A stretch of 64,000 nucleotides of DNA, taken from positions 2,911,977 to 2,975,976 of the forward strand of contig NZ_AP018248.1 in NCBI RefSeq assembly GCF_002368295.1, read 5' to 3'. This stretch comes from Tolypothrix tenuis PCC 7101. GTDB lineage: Bacteria; Cyanobacteriota; Cyanobacteriia; Cyanobacteriales; Nostocaceae. Below are positions 60,101 to 64,000 of the stretch, piece by piece. Numbering within the stretch: position 1 is the stretch's first letter; every line of letters starts with the position of its first letter. A program made the translations under genes and the position numbers. The notes below the pieces were generated by a model. That model was not told the origin of the DNA and did no database searches. It worked only from the letters and a program-made list of their open reading frames with translations.

Positions 60101-60432
60101 TGCTGCTTCTCAACATCAACAATAGAACGCACTCGTGACTTGACAAACAGTTCTCTAGCATAAAGCGGTATATCATCCGCCGGAAAGTTTAGCCCCAAAA
60201 GTGATGGTAGCCTATCTTGATAAATTGATTCAGCAATGACCTGACCGCTACCATCGTCATGGAATTTATAAATCATCACCCTATCAGTACCTAGTAGCGA
60301 TCGCACTTCCGTTGTTGTCGTTTTGAGGATCTCTTCCAAATTTAAGGTGCGACGAATACGGTCTGTGATGCGGCGTAATAAACCTTCTTGCTCAAGGTTT
60401 ACCCGTGAGTCTGGTTTGGCGATCGGAGTCAT
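57115..60432 (-). CDS. Multi-chromophore phytochrome histidine kinase: GAF-PHY-GAF-GAF-HK
   Basis: 1,105 residues. GAF1 (about 20-195) has the phytochrome signatures FPADDIPLYAREL and DSCHLKYLKAMGV with bilin-binding Cys138-His139. The next domain (about 215-425) is PHY-like, with the tongue motif PRLSF (380-384) and VWRETK...W. GAF2 (450-620; NTIWNDTFLQDTQGGRYR; TQCHVDNLEEYQIYAFVL, Cys555) and GAF3 (635-800; SFWQDTYLQETEGGRYR; SECHIECLERYQVKAYAI, Cys738) match red/green cyanobacteriochrome GAFs. HisKA has His844 (GVAHEINNPVNF) and the HATPase is intact (GKGTGLGLSIS). There is no N-terminal PAS, so it is Cph2-like (group II). It should autophosphorylate under light control; a response regulator is not adjacent. 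It resembles All2699 of Nostoc PCC 7120 as I recall. Confidence 0.92.
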   Translation of the reverse strand: MTPIAKPDSRVNLEQEGLLRRITDRIRRTLNLEEILKTTTTEVRSLLGTDRVMIYKFHDDGSGQVIAESIYQDRLPSLLGLNFPADDIPLYARELFVKSRVRSIVDVEKQQIGHSFLTVLESGEAIAEDIYYRTVDSCHLKYLKAMGVECSLAAPILHQDQLWGLLVSHHSESFGVGKQELEAVQMVVDQLSVAIAQSNLLTLAHNKAEREASINRIATLLHSLPTIVLQPALEEAVAAFGGSGGRLCIRHNAFNFQNSSFQPFTECLIPGSDCVRLYICGQQPVMPQPNVYPLIEQYNVWQEHYASGKYDVWAISDIYQTPHLLTVQIAFQPTKVRSILMIPLEYRQELVGYLSIFRDEIDTETLWAGRFDSDQRQTYPRLSFDVWRETKTAQVQKWTVEEIEMAREIGKHFASAIQQYELYQQVEAFNSSLEKQVRKRTVELKKASEQQQTVFGVIAKIRESLDTKTIFQITTKEVCQLIKADRVSIYRFDADWGGEFVGDFEVASPHWSSSSKLGVNTIWNDTFLQDTQGGRYRFNETFAVDNIYHQDFTQCHVDNLEEYQIYAFVLAPIFLGQQLWGLLATYQHSGPRQWLDSEVNFLSQIAAQLGVALQQAELLTQTQQQAIVLRQAAEQQRVLFEVVTKIRESLDLNAIFQTATQEICQSLQTDRVAVYQFLPDWSGEFIAEFVVAGWEKLVGGTINSFWQDTYLQETEGGRYRHNETFAVNDIYQVGHSECHIECLERYQVKAYAIAPIFIGQKLWGLLAAYQNSAPRHWELSEIQFLAQIANQLGVALQQVDLLLQTQQQTEQLTQALHELQETQTQLIQTEKMSSLGQLVAGVAHEINNPVNFISGNLLHVSQYAEDLLSMLQLYQQQVSNLSPDMQERAEEIDLEFITADLPKTLSSMKVGIDRIRQIVLGLRNFSRLDEAEMKAVNIHEGIDNTLLILQHRLKAKPDKSAIEIVKKYSDLPLVECYAGQLNQVFMNVLSNAIDALEDEREPISKPDKGLITIYTSIGEMKGNIKSVVIRIIDNGPGIPESLRSRICDPFFTTKPVGKGTGLGLSISYKIVVDKHGGIFNCESEPGLGTEFWIEIPIDQNSHHHI

Positions 60433-60869
60433 TGCTTTTACTTAAATAATTTTTCGGTCAGAAAAAAACTAAAAATTAAAAAATATCTATATCTGAAAAT
60501 ATTATTAAATTTATTGTTTCATGTGTCTTCAGTAAAATTACTGGCTAATAATTGTTGATAAATTAGGTTTAAATTTAAAAAAACATCATATTTTTTTATA
60601 GTAAAAATATGATGTTTACTGCTCTTTTAATCCGATTTATTGCTGATAATTGAGATTTATCAAAGTGTGGTATATTTAAAAGTCTCTGAAAAATTATAGA
60701 AAATAAAAATCATTAATAACATCTGGCTATTAAGCCTTTACCAAAAATTATACTTATCTATAGTGTAAGAAGATACATTTTAAATACTTAATAAACATAA
60801 TTTGCGCTTAAAAATGCTTAATAATATTTAATTCTGCTGATATATCCAGCAGAATTAAACTTGTACATA
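60433..60869. other. 437-base AT-rich gap upstream of the phytochrome gene
   Basis: Very AT-rich, with an ATATGATGTTT / AAACATCATAT inverted pair (about 60579-60616) separated by a TTTTTTATAGTAAAA centre. The element could be a terminator of the upstream ArsA-like gene or a regulatory palindrome for the phytochrome gene. No gene is seen. Confidence 0.5.
60579..60616. promoter_or_regulatory. AT-rich palindrome AAACATCATAT / ATATGATGTTT
   Basis: An 11-bp perfect inverted repeat with a ~16-base AT-rich loop, roughly 150-180 bases upstream of the phytochrome start. Role undefined. Confidence 0.4.
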
Positions 60870-62042
60870 TTAGGCAAAACGGATTTTTAGATAATCTTCA
60901 TCCATTTTTGCACCTGAGGGTTGGAGCGCTGCCAGCGCTTGCGGCAACACTAAATTACGGCGGTGGTTACCAATCGTAATATTTAGTTCATCTCCACTTT
61001 TACTCAGTTGAACTTGATTTTTAGGAATCCCCGGTAAATACAGTTCTAAACTGTATTGGTTATTTTCTTGAACAACTCTAATAGTTGTTTCTTTGTGATA
61101 AACCTGTGTGGGATCTTCATCCTGATAAAGGGTATCTTTCAACCTTTCTAAGGCGGCTAGACCACACATCTCTTCTGAGAATAGGGGTATTTCCTTGATA
61201 GGTAAAGGATGAAAGTCATCATAAATTTGCTGACGATATTGCTGCTGATTTTCTTTCCAACGTTGGAAAAATGGGTCTTTCACTTCCGGGGGAATGATGC
61301 GATTAGCTACTACTAAATCGGTGGCAACATTATATAAACTCAGATAGGCATGAGCACGCAAAGACTCTTTAATTACCATCTTTTCTGGGTTAGTAACTAA
61401 GCGCACGGAAGTTTGAGTGTTGTCCGTTAATACTTTCTCCAGAGCTTCAATTTGTTCATAAAACTCATAAGGAGCATCCATTACCTCTTTATCTGGTAGA
61501 GAAAAACCAGCAATTGGTCGAAATAGAGGTTCAACCAAAGGGCGAAGTGCAACAGAGATATTTTGGAAGGGTTTGTAAAAACGGCGCATATACCAGCCAC
61601 CGACTTCTGGTAAACTCAGCAGTCGCAATGCTGTCCCTGTAGGAGCAGAATCGATAATCAACACCTCAAAATCGCCTTCATCATAATGGCGTTTCATTCT
61701 TACCAAGCCAAAAATCTCATCCATGCCTGGTAAAATGGCTAATTCTTCTGCTTGTACCCCTTCTAAACCTCTAGCTTGTAAAACTTGGGTAATGTAACGC
61801 TTCACAGAACCCCAGTTTCCTTCTAGTTCTTGTAGTGCATCTAGTTCCGCACCCCACAAATTTGGGCGAATTGCTTTTGGTGCGTGTCCCAATTCCAGAT
61901 CAAAGCTATCCGCTAGGGAGTGGGCGGGATCTGTACTCAACACAAGTGTGCGGTAGCCTAATTCTGCACAACGGAGTCCAGTGGCCGCTGCTACAGAGGT
62001 TTTGCCAACGCCACCCTTGCCTGTCATTAAAATTACCCGCAT
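60870..62042 (-). CDS. ArsA/Get3-family ATPase with C-terminal HSP20-like domain
   Basis: 390 residues. Deviant Walker A GKGGVGKTS (8-16), switch I STDPAHSLADSFD (36-48) and switch II IIDSAPTGTALRLL (the usual His of DTAPTGHT is Thr). The last ~75 residues (TTIRVVQENNQYSLELYLPGIPKNQVQLSKSGDELNITIG) form the HSP20-like domain seen in plant and cyanobacterial ArsA proteins. Only two cysteines exist, so neither the metal site of arsenite pumps nor the CXXC of Get3 is present. A chaperone-like role in membrane-protein or cofactor delivery is more likely than arsenite export; this is inference. Confidence 0.85.
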   Translation of the reverse strand: MRVILMTGKGGVGKTSVAAATGLRCAELGYRTLVLSTDPAHSLADSFDLELGHAPKAIRPNLWGAELDALQELEGNWGSVKRYITQVLQARGLEGVQAEELAILPGMDEIFGLVRMKRHYDEGDFEVLIIDSAPTGTALRLLSLPEVGGWYMRRFYKPFQNISVALRPLVEPLFRPIAGFSLPDKEVMDAPYEFYEQIEALEKVLTDNTQTSVRLVTNPEKMVIKESLRAHAYLSLYNVATDLVVANRIIPPEVKDPFFQRWKENQQQYRQQIYDDFHPLPIKEIPLFSEEMCGLAALERLKDTLYQDEDPTQVYHKETTIRVVQENNQYSLELYLPGIPKNQVQLSKSGDELNITIGNHRRNLVLPQALAALQPSGAKMDEDYLKIRFA

Positions 62043-62250
62043 GAATGATTTTTTCCTGCCTGAGAATTGTTTACATTTATTTACCTATCTCTATTATCGA
62101 CTGTTTGCAGGGAATAAATGCTGTTGCTGCACATCCAGGGGCCTAAAGTTGCCAAACATGGCTTGAGAAGAGAATTCAGCTTGGTGGGAATAATGGCTGC
62201 GATCGCTGATCTGGAGATTTTGACTTGTCCACAACATTTTAATGAGCGGC

Positions 62251-62643
62251 TTACTGAGCAGTTTTTAAAGCAAATAAATGTTGCTTGATCACATCCAAAC
62301 GCGAACAGTTCCAATAATCAATGTGAGAAACAATCAAACCTTCAGAGTTAAGACGTAATTCACTCCAGCCGGAAATTGATATTCTTGGTTTCCAAGGTAA
62401 GGGGCTATTCCAGCTAAGTGTCCACTCTGTTTTAATGGTGTCTCCCAGAGATTGGATATCATGTAAATCCATTTTGAGGTTTAAAAACGCAACCTTAATG
62501 AAATTAATCATCAGTTTATAGCGTTGTATCCCACGAAATTTAAACACAGCATCTTGGAAATAAACATCTGGAGCATAAATGCTGTAAGTTTGATTAACTG
62601 GGAATCTTTGATAGTCTTCTTTGAGAATTGAAATTATATCCAT
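62251..62643 (-). CDS. DUF2358 protein (NTF2-like fold)
   Basis: 130 residues. ILKEDYQRFPVNQTYSIYAPDVYFQDAVFKFRGIQRYKLMINFI is the family-typical start; SISGWSELRLNSEGLIVSHIDYWNCSRLDVIKQHL is the typical end. The family is common in cyanobacteria and plants and is expected to adopt an NTF2-like cone fold. No activity known. Possibly transcribed with the ArsA-like gene 208 bases downstream. Confidence 0.8.
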   Translation of the reverse strand: MDIISILKEDYQRFPVNQTYSIYAPDVYFQDAVFKFRGIQRYKLMINFIKVAFLNLKMDLHDIQSLGDTIKTEWTLSWNSPLPWKPRISISGWSELRLNSEGLIVSHIDYWNCSRLDVIKQHLFALKTAQ

Positions 62644-62731
62644 ATATTGAAAAAGCTGAAGTATGAAAATGAAAAAACAAAACTAGATTCAAAAGTCAAG
62701 TTTATAAACAGTTATTCATTTTGAATTTTGC

Positions 62732-62831
62732 GGAAAGTTGCGTGCGGTGAACCACTTGCGGTGGACGGGTTTCCCGGCATAAGCAAAGTGGTGAATCCGA
62801 AGGAGGGTTCCCCCCGTTGAGCAAACTTTCC
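62732..62831. mobile_element. 100-bp palindromic element with GGAAAGTTGC ends
   Basis: Left end GGAAAGTTGC at 62732; right end GCAAACTTTCC at 62831. The inside is GC-richer than its surroundings and contains ACCACTTGCGGTGG and GGGTTTCCCGG sub-palindromes. This is a dispersed cyanobacterial repeat type. Confidence 0.6.
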
Positions 62832-62850
62832 AAGACGAATTTTGATTTTT

Positions 62851-63420
62851 CTATGCTTCTATTTGATTCCACCAGCGTTCTAATTGATATTGCCATACAG
62901 CTAGTACTTGTTCCCGTGCTTCTGGGGTTTGCTCAATTTCTCCTAATAATCCTTCTGTATAGAAACGTTCCAGATTTTGCATTGTAGAATGCAGGGATTG
63001 TCCTTGCTGTTTTGCAGCTAAAATAATTTGTCGAATGCGGCTTTCAATGAGTCGATTGAAAACATCATTTAATCCAGTTTCATAAAGAGATGTGAGTTTA
63101 GCGATCGCACTAGACAAATCCTCTTTTACCAAAGTGCTACTATTATGCTGAAACACGCCCCATACTACCCCTTCATATAAAGCGTAGCGAACCTCTTGGG
63201 TTTCATCAAAGTTAGCTTCTAGGAACTGTTCTAAAAATTGTTGGGCTGCTTCTATGGGCACAATGGGCAATAAAATCCGCAACCAGGTATTATCTTCGGC
63301 AAGTAGCACCAACAGCCGAAAACTCTCAGTTTCTACTTGCCACGATCCAGGTGCGATCGCACTCACTGCTGCTGTACCAAATAATTCTGCTAGCGTCCCC
63401 GCTATTTCTTCAGGTTTCAT
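62851..63420 (-). CDS. Conserved protein of unknown function (189 aa)
   Basis: No family recognised with certainty. Residues 1-80 are alpha/beta (TAAVSAIAPGSWQVETESFRLLVLLAEDNTWLRILLPIVPI), similar in feel to CesT/YbjN-like chaperone folds. The rest is helical and acidic (FLEQFLEANFDETQEVRYALYEGVVWGVFQHN; REQVLAVWQYQLERWWNQIEA). No signal peptide or membrane segment. ATG 63420 is the only early start. Confidence 0.6.
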   Translation of the reverse strand: MKPEEIAGTLAELFGTAAVSAIAPGSWQVETESFRLLVLLAEDNTWLRILLPIVPIEAAQQFLEQFLEANFDETQEVRYALYEGVVWGVFQHNSSTLVKEDLSSAIAKLTSLYETGLNDVFNRLIESRIRQIILAAKQQGQSLHSTMQNLERFYTEGLLGEIEQTPEAREQVLAVWQYQLERWWNQIEA

Positions 63421-63471
63421 AGGTAATTTTTTCGTATATACCTAGGGTAACGCTTTCAGGTATCAAGAGTA

Positions 63472-63496
63472 GCGGGCATCTTGCCCACCTCACAAG
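63472..63496. repeat. Solo REP-like palindrome, copy 3
   Basis: GCGGGCATCTTGCCCACCTC followed by ACAAG. Same GGGCA/TGCCC hairpin and CACAAG flank as the copies at 37312 and 37634, with the loop inverted. Confidence 0.6.
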
Positions 63497-63572
63497 AGTT
63501 ATATGATCATTTTTTTATCTTATTTATCTGCAATCTACTGTAAAAATATTTATCATCCAAAAAAAATTATTC

Positions 63573-64000
63573 TTATTGAGCTTGGATGACTCTGATTGTT
63601 TCCACATAATCAAAATTCTTTTTCAAAATTTCGGTAATTTTATTTTTGAGACTGGAACTGATTGCATTATTATTTGCCAATCTAATATAGATATTTAAGT
63701 CGCAATTAAACTGTGTGACTTTTAAATCTTGAATTTGCTGGAATTCTAAATCTTGGCTATTCACTACTTTGTAATCTTGCAAAATTTGACGTGCATCCCA
63801 AGCTAGAGCGCTATCATCGGTTGTACCAGTCTCCTTACGGATTTTACATTTGGGATTTGATGTACTTGTGGTTGCAGGTGAAGGCTGATTTCCTGGCGTA
63901 GGAGGACGGTTTGGTGATTTGATTGCCATATATCCCAGCCAGGCAACTGATAAAATTACTATCATCCCAACAGCTTTTTTAAAGCTTAACCACTGTTTAA
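63573..64000 (-). CDS. Membrane-anchored protein of unknown function (N-terminus possibly outside window)
   Basis: The frame has an ATG at 63965 (130 residues), but it stays open to the window edge with KQWLSFKKAVG before MIVILSVAWLGYMAIKS. That basic stretch before a transmembrane helix suggests the true start lies beyond 64000. After the helix comes a Pro/Ser/Thr linker, then a soluble domain with two cysteines (PKCKIRKE; QFNCDLNIYIR) ending in KKNFDYVETIRVIQAQ. No family recognised. Confidence 0.55.
   Translation of the reverse strand, partial: KQWLSFKKAVGMIVILSVAWLGYMAIKSPNRPPTPGNQPSPATTSTSNPKCKIRKETGTTDDSALAWDARQILQDYKVVNSQDLEFQQIQDLKVTQFNCDLNIYIRLANNNAISSSLKNKITEILKKNFDYVETIRVIQAQ

Noticed and set aside
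62081..62314. Minus-strand 77-codon frame between the ArsA-like and DUF2358 genes
   Set aside because: It overlaps the 3' end of the better-supported DUF2358 gene in another frame and has no recognisable features.
62702..62896. Minus-strand 64-codon frame
   Set aside because: It lies mostly within the 100-bp palindromic element and overlaps the 3' end of the 189-residue gene; composition reflects the repeat.

Overview
The window is chromosomal DNA of a filamentous cyanobacterium, most likely of the order Nostocales. It carries psaA-psaB, a NAD-reducing (bidirectional) hox hydrogenase, several bilin-photoreceptor and GAF/histidine-kinase proteins, many HIP1 octamers (GCGATCGC), and the short tandem heptamer repeats (STRRs such as GGGGATT, CCCTATG, GGTAATT) typical of Nostoc, Anabaena, Calothrix and Tolypothrix. 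Genus cannot be read from the sequence. I saw no rRNA, tRNA, CRISPR array, prophage or intact insertion sequence.

Layout. 1-7.7 kb: partial glycosyltransferase, DUF6391 protein, a small LuxR-type regulator (PedR-like) followed by a strongly structured non-coding stretch, a PfkB sugar kinase, sfsA, a lone 2-oxoglutarate/Fe(II) dioxygenase and a TPR protein. 7.9-16.8 kb: a fermentation and hydrogen block, with hoxU-hoxY-hoxH and then hoxW plus an acetate-CoA ligase/GNAT fusion on the minus strand, and hcp divergent on the plus strand. hoxE and hoxF are not present. 17-30 kb: a small secreted protein, an 815-residue AAA+ ATPase with a large uncharacterised N-terminal half, a giant Ser/Thr-kinase/AAA/GAF/histidine-kinase protein, DUF952 and KGK-domain proteins, a thioredoxin/NHL protein and glutaminase. 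30-37 kb: a proline-rich lipoprotein divergent from psaA-psaB. 37-45 kb: a REP-type transposase remnant with REP palindromes, cynS, an orphan DNA methyltransferase, a KirBac potassium channel, a DUF1400 hydrolase, a DUF457-like membrane protein and an SDR. 45.8-56.8 kb: GH57 enzyme, an orthocaspase-DUF2808 fusion, a CBS/histidine-kinase protein with degraded ATP-binding motifs, a permease/TIGR03943/Ig-like gene set, a divergent IF-3 that seems to start at ATT, and dnaN. 57-64 kb: a phytochrome with three candidate bilin-binding GAF domains, an ArsA-like ATPase with an HSP20-like tail, DUF2358 and two unknown proteins.

How the genes fit together. The hox block links H2 metabolism (hoxUYH, hoxW), acetate/acetyl-CoA metabolism (ADP-forming ligase) and nitrogen-oxide detoxification (hcp). 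A near-identical 19-bp motif lies upstream of both hoxU and hoxW, and an FNR-like palindrome lies upstream of hcp, which suggests shared anaerobic or redox control. Other parts are stand-alone housekeeping or signalling genes separated by miniature repeats: a 148-bp MITE pair, a 104-134-bp MITE pair, and many GTAGGGTGTGTT palindromes.

Most notable for follow-up: the tri-GAF phytochrome, the IF-3 paralogue with a non-AUG start, the orthocaspase-DUF2808 fusion, the AAA+ protein with a possible nuclease-like module, the pseudo-histidine kinase, the hoxU/hoxW motif, and the structured RNA-like region next to the PedR-like gene. All functional statements rest on motif recognition by eye; no database search was run.
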